A stretch of DNA of 64,000 nt, from contig CAIXIX010000112.1 in the NCBI GenBank assembly GCA_903919615.1, positions 1 through 64,000 on the forward strand, in the 5' to 3' direction. This DNA is from an uncultured Chthonomonas sp. Its GTDB lineage: Bacteria > Armatimonadota > Chthonomonadetes > Chthonomonadales > Chthonomonadaceae. The translations under genes and the position numbers were made by a program. The notes below the pieces were generated by a model, which saw only the letters and a program-made list of their open reading frames with translations, was not told where the DNA came from and ran no database searches. Below are positions 28,436 to 40,326 of this stretch, piece after piece; the first letter of the stretch is position 1; each line of letters opens with the position of its first letter.

Positions 28436-30412
28436 CTAGAAGCGGGTGGCTGTATAGTCTAGCGATAGTCGCTTCAGATAGGTAGAGTAGGTGAGCTCCA
28501 ACTCGCGCGCACCGATACGTCGACCGAGAGTCAGTTCGTAGTCTGTATAGGTGAGGTTATTGTAGCGCTCAAGTGTTGCGGCGCTTATTATTCGCCACTG
28601 CGGATTCAATCGATAGGCAAGGTCGGCCAGCATGCTGGAATTCGCTGAATCTGCATACGCGCTGCCAAAAACAGTGAACGTGATCTTTTTGAGCTGATTG
28701 TAGCTGTAGGAGGCGCTAAATCGATGCTCCCCACCAGAACCGATAGAGGTATCGGGTTGAACTACGAGATCGTACGTCAAATTCAAACTGCCTGCGCGCT
28801 TGAAACTATGATCTAGGCCCAGGGTTGCCATCGAGGTGAATCCTGCGCCTTCATGTCCCGCCCAGGTGTTGCCGAGAGTAACAGACTCGTTTAGCGAAGT
28901 CTGCTTATCAATAGCAATCGGCCTCGAAAACGCGTGGAAGTTAAAGCCCTCGCGCGTTTGGCTCGCCGTTGGTATAGATGTATCTCTGCTCGCGCTGTGG
29001 GCCGACAGAAACGTGGTTCCCATAGTATATACGTAGTTCTTTAAGCCAAGGAAATTTCGAGGCTGCGTTTCAAGATAGAGGTTCGCATCTGTGGAGACAG
29101 TTTGATCACTCAGAAACGTTTGACCGCCCGCAATGTTCGCTCCAAACCGAAACGCCTTGAACTGCTGGGTCATATTCGTAGATAAGTAGACACTATCGTG
29201 CCCAGGGAACTCCACATCTAATCCTGTTTGAGTATTGCTCCCAAATTCTTGATTGTGGTTCCACTTAAAATCCCAGTCGTTTCGTGTCAGGCCTGTAAAG
29301 CCATAGGTTCCTTCGTACTTCCTTTCACCATTCTGGGTATAGCTCTGGACGACATCTATGCCCCAACCAGGTTCCAGCGCATAGTACCCGCGCCCGATCT
29401 GCTGCTGATGGCGAATGATCACCTCACCAGACTGGTTAGCCGTAAGGTTGTAGTAGAAGGGAAGTACAAGCCCTAATCCGCTTGTGCCAACACTGATAAA
29501 CTGATCTGAGAAAAGCTGTTCCGAGTGAAGAGGTAGTTCGTAATAGGCAAGCTTCATGATCTGGACCTGGTCCTGAAAGAACTTTGGCCGCCGGAACTGA
29601 AGTTTCTCATTTGGAAAATAGTTGATCCCAACCGCCGCGATGATCAGCTTGACCTGGAGATCCGGGATCGTCATGTATGAAAACGGGGGCGGAGTGGAAC
29701 TCTCCTGAAGCAGCAGATTGTCACCAGTAATTCGAACGCTCTTACTCAGGCCGTTCTCTTCGCGGGTAACGGCCCAGCCTTCGCCCGAGATCAAACTATA
29801 GTACAGTCGGTTCGCAAGGATCTTGTGTGCACCGCGCTTCATGAAGACGTTGCCGTTAGCGCGCAAAATACCGTCATCGCAGCGAAACTGCATGCGGTCG
29901 GCTACGACTTCGAAATTACGATACGTTAATCGTGCCCCGCCGTTCTTTCCCTCTCCTTCGATAACACGCTCTGTTGCACTGTAAGCGAGATAGGTTTTTG
30001 CGGCAAACGACATGTAGTTGTTGCCGCTAAACGTGGCTTCCGGATCGTTTGTGAACTCGACCTGCAGTGTGCCTGGAGTGCCGCCCGGGGCGGTTGCTAC
30101 TACATTTGCGACACCCGGAATAGAGGCGCTCGTAAGCCGGACGCGAGCTATTCCTGTGAAATCGGTAAACGCCGAAGTTTGCGACAGTTGGCCCGCCGTC
30201 GTGCTAAAAGAGACCATGACGTTTGCTACTGGCCGCGCATTGCCATCGCGCACCGCCGCAGACAGGTCTGTTGAATGTTTGCCATCCGCCAAAAGAGCCG
30301 TTCTCAAAGACGTGAGATTGACCGTATTAATCGCGAATGCGCTCGTTTGCGCTGCCAGGTATAGCAGCACAATAGTGACCATTCTCGAATAGCTAGACAC
30401 TCGCATTCGCAT
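28436..30412 (-). CDS. Outer-membrane beta-barrel with N-terminal Ig-like (Big_1) and OstA/LptD-like region
   Basis: Signal peptide; LLADGKHSTDLSAAVRDGNARPVANVMVSFSTTAGQLS...TDFTGIARVRLTS (Big_1-like); LTYRNFEVVADRMQFRCDDGILRANGNVFMKRGAHKILANRLYY (OstA-like); amphipathic strands ending in C-terminal Phe (LDYTATRF). Confidence 0.75.
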   Translation of the reverse strand: MRMRVSSYSRMVTIVLLYLAAQTSAFAINTVNLTSLRTALLADGKHSTDLSAAVRDGNARPVANVMVSFSTTAGQLSQTSAFTDFTGIARVRLTSASIPGVANVVATAPGGTPGTLQVEFTNDPEATFSGNNYMSFAAKTYLAYSATERVIEGEGKNGGARLTYRNFEVVADRMQFRCDDGILRANGNVFMKRGAHKILANRLYYSLISGEGWAVTREENGLSKSVRITGDNLLLQESSTPPPFSYMTIPDLQVKLIIAAVGINYFPNEKLQFRRPKFFQDQVQIMKLAYYELPLHSEQLFSDQFISVGTSGLGLVLPFYYNLTANQSGEVIIRHQQQIGRGYYALEPGWGIDVVQSYTQNGERKYEGTYGFTGLTRNDWDFKWNHNQEFGSNTQTGLDVEFPGHDSVYLSTNMTQQFKAFRFGANIAGGQTFLSDQTVSTDANLYLETQPRNFLGLKNYVYTMGTTFLSAHSASRDTSIPTASQTREGFNFHAFSRPIAIDKQTSLNESVTLGNTWAGHEGAGFTSMATLGLDHSFKRAGSLNLTYDLVVQPDTSIGSGGEHRFSASYSYNQLKKITFTVFGSAYADSANSSMLADLAYRLNPQWRIISAATLERYNNLTYTDYELTLGRRIGARELELTYSTYLKRLSLDYTATRF

Positions 30413-30456
30413 CGTCGGGATTGCTCCTTGTCATCTACGTTGCAACAGCTACAACT

Positions 30457-31113
30457 CTACTTCGTTGGAGTGGGTGGCTTCGGCGTCAGGATTGAAGTCA
30501 TCAACTTATCGGTGAGGGAACGTACGAGGTCGGTGGCAAGCTTCAACTCGGGAACATTCGCCGTATTCTTGGGGCTCGTCGCACTCTGTGCAGCAGTTCG
30601 CACCACGGCCTTAGCGCCCGAGTAATCGATGAGTCGTACAGACATGACGATATTCAGCTCATTGGCATTACTATCGTACTGATAGTCGTCAACCGTTGAC
30701 ACTATCACATACTGATAGCCGGTAACGCTCGAAAGCTTCTTAAGTTTTGTGTCCGAGTCGAACGGCTTCCGGACATCCGTTTGCACGAGTGTCTGTTCCG
30801 TAAGGCCAACTTTGACAGTCGGGATAGAACTGAGAAAGCTGAGAGGTTCATACAAGTGAGATGCAATAAGTCTCGATTTAATAACCGCCGCAATATCGTC
30901 TGCGACCTGATCACTAACTCCACCTCGCGTATCAGTAGGAAAAACCAGTATCCGTTTTAGCTCAACAGGCGCAGAACCGCCCGATTTCGAACCACCCGAT
31001 TTCTGTTGCGCATTCGCCGTGTAACTAAAGGCGCTGAGGGCTAACACCGATAGGCACACCGCTGCTGCTGCTTTACCTAGCATCCGCCGGGTCTTATTCA
31101 TCTTCAACATCAT
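30457..31113 (-). CDS. Secreted protein, CsgG/LpoB-like fold suspected
   Basis: Signal peptide; KRILVFPTDTRGGVSDQVADDIAAVIKSRLIA ... YQYVIVSTVDDYQYDSNANELNIVMSVRLIDYSGAKAV. Confidence 0.65.
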   Translation of the reverse strand: MMLKMNKTRRMLGKAAAAVCLSVLALSAFSYTANAQQKSGGSKSGGSAPVELKRILVFPTDTRGGVSDQVADDIAAVIKSRLIASHLYEPLSFLSSIPTVKVGLTEQTLVQTDVRKPFDSDTKLKKLSSVTGYQYVIVSTVDDYQYDSNANELNIVMSVRLIDYSGAKAVVRTAAQSATSPKNTANVPELKLATDLVRSLTDKLMTSILTPKPPTPTK

Positions 31114-31192
31114 CCAACTCCAATCAGATCAGGAGGTCGTCCAGATTTGTAAGAAACGGCGCCTCATGAACTATATTACCCCTGATTGAAAT

Positions 31193-31224
31193 ACAGCGCA
31201 GGCGTCTAATGACGCCTGCGCTGT
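31193..31224 (-). terminator. Perfect 14-bp inverted repeat downstream of the 991-aa secreted protein gene
   Basis: ACAGCGCAGGCGTC-TAAT-GACGCCTGCGCTGT; weak T-run only. Confidence 0.75.
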
Positions 31225-31246
31225 TATAAGCACCTAAGAGCACCCT

Positions 31247-34222
31247 TTAGCGAGTAATCACGTAGGGCATCGTCTGTCGTGCACGCTGTCCCGTCGAGTT
31301 GGTAGCTACCACCTCAACCGTGTATGCGCCTGAGCTAAGCGATGTTCCCTTCTGATCCTTAAGGTCCCAGATTACCTGACCCGTAGTCGCCGCTGCACCA
31401 TCAGCTGCGCGAGTTACGCCGTTAATCGATCGAATAATGGCGCCTCGTGAGTTTCGGATGTTAAGCTGCGTATCGGATGCGGCAGCCAGATTGAACGAGA
31501 TGGTCGCTGTCGTGGGAGCGCCAGCGCCTCTGCTCTTGTTCGGCACTACTGTCAGGCTAGTAATCGCCGTTGACGATCGAACCTGTGGTGTGGCAATAAC
31601 CTGAAGGCTTCTTGTTGCACCGGCCGATACCGCGAGGGTATAGGATGAGGTTGACTTCAAGCTCTGTCGGGCGCCTGTTGTAGGATCAACGATCACAAGA
31701 TCGTAACCTCTCGGGACGCTGTTCGCGATTGATGGCCAGGAGATCGTTACCTCTTTGTCGGCCACAGGAGCAGTAACCTGCAGGTTCCAGGTCTGTGTCG
31801 TAGAGCCGGGAGCCCTAAGATCCTGCGCATAGACTCCATTCGACTTACCCCAATCCGAGTGGACAATACTTAACGTAGTGCCAGGATTGAAGACAGGCGG
31901 TTTGGCGTACTTGTACATGTCGGGCGTATTCGTCGCGGCCGGGGCTACTCCAACATATGCCAGAGTATCCAGTCCATGCGCACTGCGTGCAGTTAGCTGC
32001 AGTCTCCAGTTGTTCGGAGTATTACGTCCCAAGGTAGTACCGAGGCCCACGCCAACCTGAGCAGATCGAGTTACCGAGCCACCAGGAGTATCGACACCGT
32101 TATAGATGAACTGAAGGTTCGGCTGCAGAACATAGATCCAGTAACCGGCGCCTGCCTGCATGTCGAAACCAAGGTTATCTTCCAGGTGATACGTCCAATT
32201 CGCCGCGTTGGGATCCGATGTGTCGTAGTAGTAGACTGCCGGCAGCACCCACTGATGCAATGTGTCGGTAGCGGACACGATATCGGTTATCGCAAGTGTT
32301 GTAGGATTAAATACCTGCAACTCGGAGAATCGATAGTTGTAAACATACGGATCGCCGATCTGATTCCAGCCCTGCGGATACTTCACTGTGTACGAAGATG
32401 AAGTTGGCTGAACCTGTTGATTTATTGGCGGATAGAGCGCCGCGTTTACCGCAAACGTCTGTGGCGTCGTTATCGATGCCGCCGACGGCGAATACTTAAC
32501 CCAATATGCAGATCCCGGCGTCCAGTTAACAACTTCGGAATAACCGCCGGCCGACGGATTCCATGCGCGGCTGTCGATCTGCGGAGTTATGTTGTTGCCT
32601 GTCGGCAAACCGAGAACCGTGCTCGGCGTGGCGTTGTTGAACTGCAGCGGGAACGAGAGCATCTTGAAGAAGCCAGGATGCAATGAGTCAGGATCGAGCG
32701 TTATTGTCGTTGGCGCAGGTACCTGAATGTTCCGCTGAACGGTGCTCGATGTGTAGTTCGAAGTCGCAGATACTGCAAAGGTTAACGTTCCGGAATGCGG
32801 GTTGCTTGGATCCTGCAATACGCTCCAAGATACTCCCGTTTCTGTACCAGCTCCAACGGTGCTGTTTACCGTCTTTGTAAGCGTGTCTCCGGGTGCAAGG
32901 ATCAGTCCTGCGGGCAGATCAAGCGTAAAGTTCAACTGGGTGAACCCAATTCCTGTGGTTGTGTTGGTCGCAGGATTGGGCAAGTCCGTCAAGTTCTGAA
33001 CAAAGGCAGAGATCGTGAACGGACTCGGAGTAGACGAGTTGGACGTAATGTTATACGCGAGAGCCGCAGGCGATGTAACGCTAAGGGCTGCCGGCCAGAT
33101 AATCGATTGGTTTGATGTATCAGAACCAATGTAGGCAATCTTCGTCAGGCTCGCGCCAGCGGTAACTTCAGTCTGGTCCCAATACACTACAGTAGAGGCG
33201 TCCGTTGGATTTAATCCGACGTTCTGATCCAGAACGGCAGTTGGGTCCATGTATTTCGCGAAGTTCCACAGCCACTCGAAGTTGCGTGTCTTCGTGCCAG
33301 AGCTATAATCCGAACCTTCTAAAACTGCAGTTCGCCCATACGCAAAACGTGATGGGGTGGAGGGCTCCGTCGCAGCGCCGTTCTGAGGGAACAGGATCCC
33401 CTTAATGGTATGGTACGTTGCGGGCGACGTTGGGGTAGCCGCGCTTATCGGAACGTATGTATTCCACGCTGAAGGGACCTGACCGCCTATTAGAAGGGTC
33501 TCATTATGCAGGTAAGGCGAGTTATTAAGTCGCAGCGGACCATCGAGATCATAGGAGTTCGTCTGAACGCCGATGTCCTGCAAAAATGCGAGCCCAATCT
33601 TATGCGGCGCCTTACCTCTATTATGAGCGGTAAAAGAGAAGCGCACGAGATCATGAATGAACGACCCTACCATATCGATTTCGACGGTATCCGTTCCTGT
33701 TGTTGATGCGGTCGTACCAGGCCCAGATGTGAAACCCTTTGTAATCCAGCGGGCTTCAATGTGATTGCCGACTATCGTAGGCGCAGCGACCCATCCACCA
33801 TTCGCAGGATCACCAAAAATATAGTCCTTGCCATTGAGGGCGCCAGCCGTACCGTCATCAATGCGGACAAAAAGCCATCCGCCGAAGTAAGGCACCGTAA
33901 CCGGGGTGTCCGTTGGCTGCAGGGGTCCACCATAAATGATGGGGTTGCCAAAGCCTACACCACTGTGATCCACAACATTCGTAGCAGTCGTCCAGATTCC
34001 AAGACTTCCAGCAACGGACGCGCCAGATCCTACATACAGTGTCAGATAACCGTTAGATACGGACTGATAGATGTATCCAGTACCCGTGCCTCCGCCACCC
34101 TGTCCCCCTGCCGGCGGCGAGGGTTGCGCCGATGCAGGCGCCGAGCTTAATGCCACAACTCCGGCGAGTGCAAAGCTCGCTAGCGCTCCGGCACTTATGT
34201 ATTTCTTAACATTCAACCCCAT
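31247..34222 (-). CDS. Giant secreted protein with shared C-terminal module (FlgD-Ig-like end)
   Basis: 991 aa; signal peptide; contains GWNQIGDPYVYNYRFSELQVF, YWIYVLQPN, WNLQVTAP...SVPRGYDLVIVDPTTGARQSL and terminal Ig-like block ending MPYVITR. Confidence 0.8.
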   Translation of the reverse strand: MGLNVKKYISAGALASFALAGVVALSSAPASAQPSPPAGGQGGGGTGTGYIYQSVSNGYLTLYVGSGASVAGSLGIWTTATNVVDHSGVGFGNPIIYGGPLQPTDTPVTVPYFGGWLFVRIDDGTAGALNGKDYIFGDPANGGWVAAPTIVGNHIEARWITKGFTSGPGTTASTTGTDTVEIDMVGSFIHDLVRFSFTAHNRGKAPHKIGLAFLQDIGVQTNSYDLDGPLRLNNSPYLHNETLLIGGQVPSAWNTYVPISAATPTSPATYHTIKGILFPQNGAATEPSTPSRFAYGRTAVLEGSDYSSGTKTRNFEWLWNFAKYMDPTAVLDQNVGLNPTDASTVVYWDQTEVTAGASLTKIAYIGSDTSNQSIIWPAALSVTSPAALAYNITSNSSTPSPFTISAFVQNLTDLPNPATNTTTGIGFTQLNFTLDLPAGLILAPGDTLTKTVNSTVGAGTETGVSWSVLQDPSNPHSGTLTFAVSATSNYTSSTVQRNIQVPAPTTITLDPDSLHPGFFKMLSFPLQFNNATPSTVLGLPTGNNITPQIDSRAWNPSAGGYSEVVNWTPGSAYWVKYSPSAASITTPQTFAVNAALYPPINQQVQPTSSSYTVKYPQGWNQIGDPYVYNYRFSELQVFNPTTLAITDIVSATDTLHQWVLPAVYYYDTSDPNAANWTYHLEDNLGFDMQAGAGYWIYVLQPNLQFIYNGVDTPGGSVTRSAQVGVGLGTTLGRNTPNNWRLQLTARSAHGLDTLAYVGVAPAATNTPDMYKYAKPPVFNPGTTLSIVHSDWGKSNGVYAQDLRAPGSTTQTWNLQVTAPVADKEVTISWPSIANSVPRGYDLVIVDPTTGARQSLKSTSSYTLAVSAGATRSLQVIATPQVRSSTAITSLTVVPNKSRGAGAPTTATISFNLAAASDTQLNIRNSRGAIIRSINGVTRAADGAAATTGQVIWDLKDQKGTSLSSGAYTVEVVATNSTGQRARQTMPYVITR

Positions 34223-34354
34223 TTCGGAGGTCCTCCCTGGTTGACGTATATCCTCAATGCTGCGTGGCTGGGGGAGCCATCAGGTAAGTGTATACTGCCG
34301 CGGTCAAGCTTTGCGATAATCAACGCTCAGCATGCCCGCGGCGTAGTGATCCTA

Positions 34355-37300
34355 TTAGCGCCCGGTGACCGTGAACGGTACGATCTGACGAGTCAACTCG
34401 CCGTCGCTGCCCATCGACCGTATCTGCAGGACATAAGGGCCACCCGGTACCTGATGCCCATTCACATCCTGGCCTGTCCACACCACAGTATTGGAACCCG
34501 ATGTGACAGCCCTGGAGGGACTGACCTGTGCAATAACACGACCGTTAAGGCCGAGGACAGACACATCTACTCGGCTGTCTGTAGAGATTGTATAGCTGAT
34601 CTCCGTAACACCAGCCGCCCGTCCGCCAGACTTACCTGGATTTACGGTAATGTTCGACACCAGTGCACGACCTCGATTCGCAAGGGGCGATGCACTGAGC
34701 GTAAACGCCCTGCTCGAAACACCCGGCGCGGAAGTGAACTGGTAGGAGCTTTCACTTCTTAGGTCCACCGACTGCCCGGTTGCCGTATCGGTCAGTACCA
34801 GTTTATAATTGCGCGGAACCGAATTGATATTCGGCCAACTCAGATTAATCGGCGCGCGAGACTGGTTCGTGGTGACAGACAGATTCCATGTTCGCGAACC
34901 ACCCACCGGCAGTAGATCCTGAGCGAGTTGCTCACTGTTTAAGCCCGCATGGTTAAGAGTTACGGATACGAAATTCCCAACTTTAGGAGGCTTCGGCACT
35001 TTCGTTGCATCGAAGCCTACCGTCGCACGTGACGACATACCGGCGTAGTTATAATTGTCATGCAGCTGACCGGATTGGGCAGACACCTGAAGCGCCCAAC
35101 TTCCCGGACCTGATACTGCAGGAAGATTCGCTACGGCTCGCTGAAGTTGATTTCCAAGAACAGTAGCTGCTTTTGTCGTGTTTGGAATCGCGCTTGGGAG
35201 AACCACTAGGTAAGCTGCAACTCCGTCACTGAGCGTTGTACCACCTCCGGGAGGCAATACATAGATCCACTGACCCTGCCATGGCAACAGATTGCCCTGA
35301 GGCAGACTATCGAAGGTGTAATCGCCATTCTGGTAGTGGTACACGTGCGGCAGAAGAATATTCTGATCCACTGCTGCCTGAATGGTTAAGCGTGCCCCAG
35401 ATAACTGTTCTATCTCGAGACTATTAAACCCAACCGCGAAGTTGTAAGGATCGCCAACCATATTCCAACCCTGGTGGAGCGGAATTCTAAAACTGGTGGT
35501 TCCCAAATCGGTACCGTAGGAGTTGTACGGTATCGGCGTTGAGTTTGCAATAAAGTAGGCTGTGCCGAGTGGCGCTGCCGACCCTGAAGAAGCCGGATCA
35601 AATGTAGGGACATATAGGCTCGGAGAGAGAGCGTCATTCGGATTTGAACTGCCGGGATCTGCACTGGTATGTGCGGGACCGTAAATTGCGTACGTACCGC
35701 CCAACACCGTTGCGCCATTGACTACTTTTGGAACGTTGAACCAGCGATACAGGTTAACTGTAGATGGCAAAAGTGCGCCGCGGTGAGCAGCGGAAGCCGA
35801 TACCAGGTCTTCTGAGCTCTCGTAGTATGGGAACGATACCAGCGACACTCCCGAAGTGTCAACGGGAATTGAATATGGCGACAATACGAACGTTCGCGTG
35901 TCCGTAATCGTTGTGCTATTCGCTGTATTTATGCCACTAACTTGGATCGTATGGCTGCCGCTGCTGCCAATCGGGAATGCATAACGGAAGCTAATTGTGT
36001 ACTGCGGGTTGGTTCCCGTCGTCGTGCCGACCAGCGTAACATCTGAAACGTTTGCGATGGAACTCGTGGCGCCATACGAGGTACCGCTTGTTCCGGTTGC
36101 CGTTACATTCTGAATTAACTGTGTCGCAGTAAACGAGACCTGTCCCGGACCAGGATCGACGATAAATGTTTCGTTGTCTGTACTGATATTTGATGCCCGG
36201 AAGGAGAGAAGTGGCTTTTGTGTCTCTACTGGGGCGATTGTCGCAGCGCCGGTCGAAGTCTGGCCCGTGGTTGGATCAATTCCTTGCGGAGACACAATTC
36301 CTGTTGTCGCCGACACCTGCGCAAGTGCTGCATACGCATCGATAATGCCGTATCCGAACTTTACGTCCGGGAGTGTGGACAATCCAGAATGGTTCGCTGT
36401 CGACTCCATAACGGATATAGCCTTAGCGGGCGTCACGTTCGGAACACTCATCAAGAGACCGAAAACACCGACTACCGTCGGGCAAGCGAAGGAAGTGCCC
36501 TGTTCAAAAGCGTACCCGGAGCCGAGCTTGCAGATCATGTATCCATTTGGATCCGTATCAGAATACTGTTCACCACCCGGTGCAGCGAGTTCAACCTTAC
36601 CATAGTTCGAATAGTAGGTTAACTGCCCGTTACGATTAACCGCTGAGATCGACAGTACCATTGGATAGCCGGCTGGAGTACCACCAAGAGCGCGAACATC
36701 ACCGCTCGAATTACCAGATGAGGCGCAAAGGATAATTCCAGCTTTCGAAAGGGCAAGCAAAGCTACATATTCGGGATTCGTTGTATCTGTTAGGTCTACG
36801 CCCTGAGCGCCGTAGCTCATATTTATTGCTACGATGTTGTTCTTTGTAGCCTTCTTCAAAATATCAGCGTAAGACGCGAGAATTGCCGCGCCTGACAGCA
36901 GTTCCGCTGTTGCAGTATCACTGGTGCACTTTTCAGCTACACAGAGAACGTTCTGCCAGCAGATACCGGAGACACCAATACTGTTATTGGTGTTAGCTAC
37001 CATAATTCCACTGGTTGACACACCGTGGTCGTAGGTCTTCGGCGCCGTAATGTTTGTGTTTCCGTCCGCCTGATTATAGCTATTGAGCAGGTCGTATCTG
37101 CCTTTAAGGTCCTCATGGTTAGGATCAAAGCCAGTGTCGATGTCTGCGACCTCAACATTGCTCGCACCCTTCTGCAGAGCCCATGCTTGAGGCATGTTTA
37201 TCTGCGGCAATGGATGCATCTGGGCAAATAGCGGATCGTTTGGCGTTAACTTGGACTGATGTACATCGTAGTACAAATTAACCCCAACCCACTTAACATT

Positions 37301-37600
37301 AGGCTTACCTTTAAGTTGAGCCACGGCGCTAAGCGTCGAGGCCTGATTTGCGGAAGCAGCCGGCAAAATCAGATCATAAACATCTTGCATCTCGTTCGGC
37401 ACGATTTTTGTCGCGCCGACAATGGTTGCCAAAGACTGAACGTCTGCAGGCGCCGTACCGGGCTGGCAATAAACCAGAACCTCGCCGAGGGCAAACTTCT
37501 GATTGCCCCCAGCAACTGCTTGTTTTGCCGATCCCGATAACAGGGCGGCAAATGCGCAGACGCCGTACAGGAGTCCCAACTTCCTTATGCCGAATCTCAT
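34355..37600 (-). CDS. Secreted S8 (subtilisin) serine peptidase with shared C-terminal module
   Basis: Catalytic triad contexts VADIDTGFDPNHEDL (D), YDHGVSTSGIM (H), GTSFACPTVVGVFGLL (S); C-terminal GWNMVGDPYNF, WIYVLPPG, SVPRNYKLVLTDTATGQSVDLRSESSYQF, Ig-like end IVPFTVTGR. Confidence 0.92.
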   Translation of the reverse strand: MRFGIRKLGLLYGVCAFAALLSGSAKQAVAGGNQKFALGEVLVYCQPGTAPADVQSLATIVGATKIVPNEMQDVYDLILPAASANQASTLSAVAQLKGKPNVKWVGVNLYYDVHQSKLTPNDPLFAQMHPLPQINMPQAWALQKGASNVEVADIDTGFDPNHEDLKGRYDLLNSYNQADGNTNITAPKTYDHGVSTSGIMVANTNNSIGVSGICWQNVLCVAEKCTSDTATAELLSGAAILASYADILKKATKNNIVAINMSYGAQGVDLTDTTNPEYVALLALSKAGIILCASSGNSSGDVRALGGTPAGYPMVLSISAVNRNGQLTYYSNYGKVELAAPGGEQYSDTDPNGYMICKLGSGYAFEQGTSFACPTVVGVFGLLMSVPNVTPAKAISVMESTANHSGLSTLPDVKFGYGIIDAYAALAQVSATTGIVSPQGIDPTTGQTSTGAATIAPVETQKPLLSFRASNISTDNETFIVDPGPGQVSFTATQLIQNVTATGTSGTSYGATSSIANVSDVTLVGTTTGTNPQYTISFRYAFPIGSSGSHTIQVSGINTANSTTITDTRTFVLSPYSIPVDTSGVSLVSFPYYESSEDLVSASAAHRGALLPSTVNLYRWFNVPKVVNGATVLGGTYAIYGPAHTSADPGSSNPNDALSPSLYVPTFDPASSGSAAPLGTAYFIANSTPIPYNSYGTDLGTTSFRIPLHQGWNMVGDPYNFAVGFNSLEIEQLSGARLTIQAAVDQNILLPHVYHYQNGDYTFDSLPQGNLLPWQGQWIYVLPPGGGTTLSDGVAAYLVVLPSAIPNTTKAATVLGNQLQRAVANLPAVSGPGSWALQVSAQSGQLHDNYNYAGMSSRATVGFDATKVPKPPKVGNFVSVTLNHAGLNSEQLAQDLLPVGGSRTWNLSVTTNQSRAPINLSWPNINSVPRNYKLVLTDTATGQSVDLRSESSYQFTSAPGVSSRAFTLSASPLANRGRALVSNITVNPGKSGGRAAGVTEISYTISTDSRVDVSVLGLNGRVIAQVSPSRAVTSGSNTVVWTGQDVNGHQVPGGPYVLQIRSMGSDGELTRQIVPFTVTGR

Positions 37601-37667
37601 AACAACTCCTCATCCGGGGCGGTTAGGTACGATCTTCGAAGGTCAACGAGCCTGAGATCGTCACCGG

Positions 37668-37691
37668 AAAAAAAGAGCGCGAACATCGCTC
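37668..37691 (-). terminator. Terminator/attenuator in the leader of the S8 peptidase gene
   Basis: Minus strand GAGCG-ATGTTCG-CGCTC followed by T7, 68 bp upstream of the peptidase ATG. Confidence 0.7.
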
Positions 37692-37782
37692 GATAGTTTT
37701 TACAGTTCTCCAGATCCAAGTTAACGGATCTGATATTTGTTGCTTGCTTCAACAGCAAACCACTCATAACACGGTACCAGAG

Positions 37783-37835
37783 CCCTTCTTACCGGTACTA
37801 CCAACAAAACGTTAGCAGTACCGGTAAGCAAAGGG
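37783..37835 (-). repeat. Long inverted repeat downstream of the 829-aa gene
   Basis: TTACCGGTACT (37789-37799) / AGTACCGGTAA (37817-37827) perfect 11 bp, plus flanking CCCTT / AAGGG. Confidence 0.8.
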
Positions 37836-37837
37836 AA

Positions 37838-40114
<2,277 letters not shown>

Positions 40115-40326
40115 TCTTTGGTTTCCTCCCTCATGGTTCCCGCTCCAGGACGGCTGGCGGGTATAGGGCCACAGGCCCCCGATCGAGTACAGGGGGCCTG
40201 AGTCCCTAGATCCGATCCAAGCATACCTATTAATATACTCTCGTGCTCGTACTACGAAAGTACGAAGGTTCCGTGCTACCACATAGTGGAGCAGATTTGA
40301 TCCTGCGCCACTACGTGTCAACAACA

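Noticed and set aside
40172-40200. CAGGCCCCC-N11-GGGGGCCTG hairpin as a terminator for the ~2035-aa gene
   Set aside because: It lies after the stop of that gene but in the leader of the next one and has no U-tract; left as a leader hairpin rather than called a terminator.
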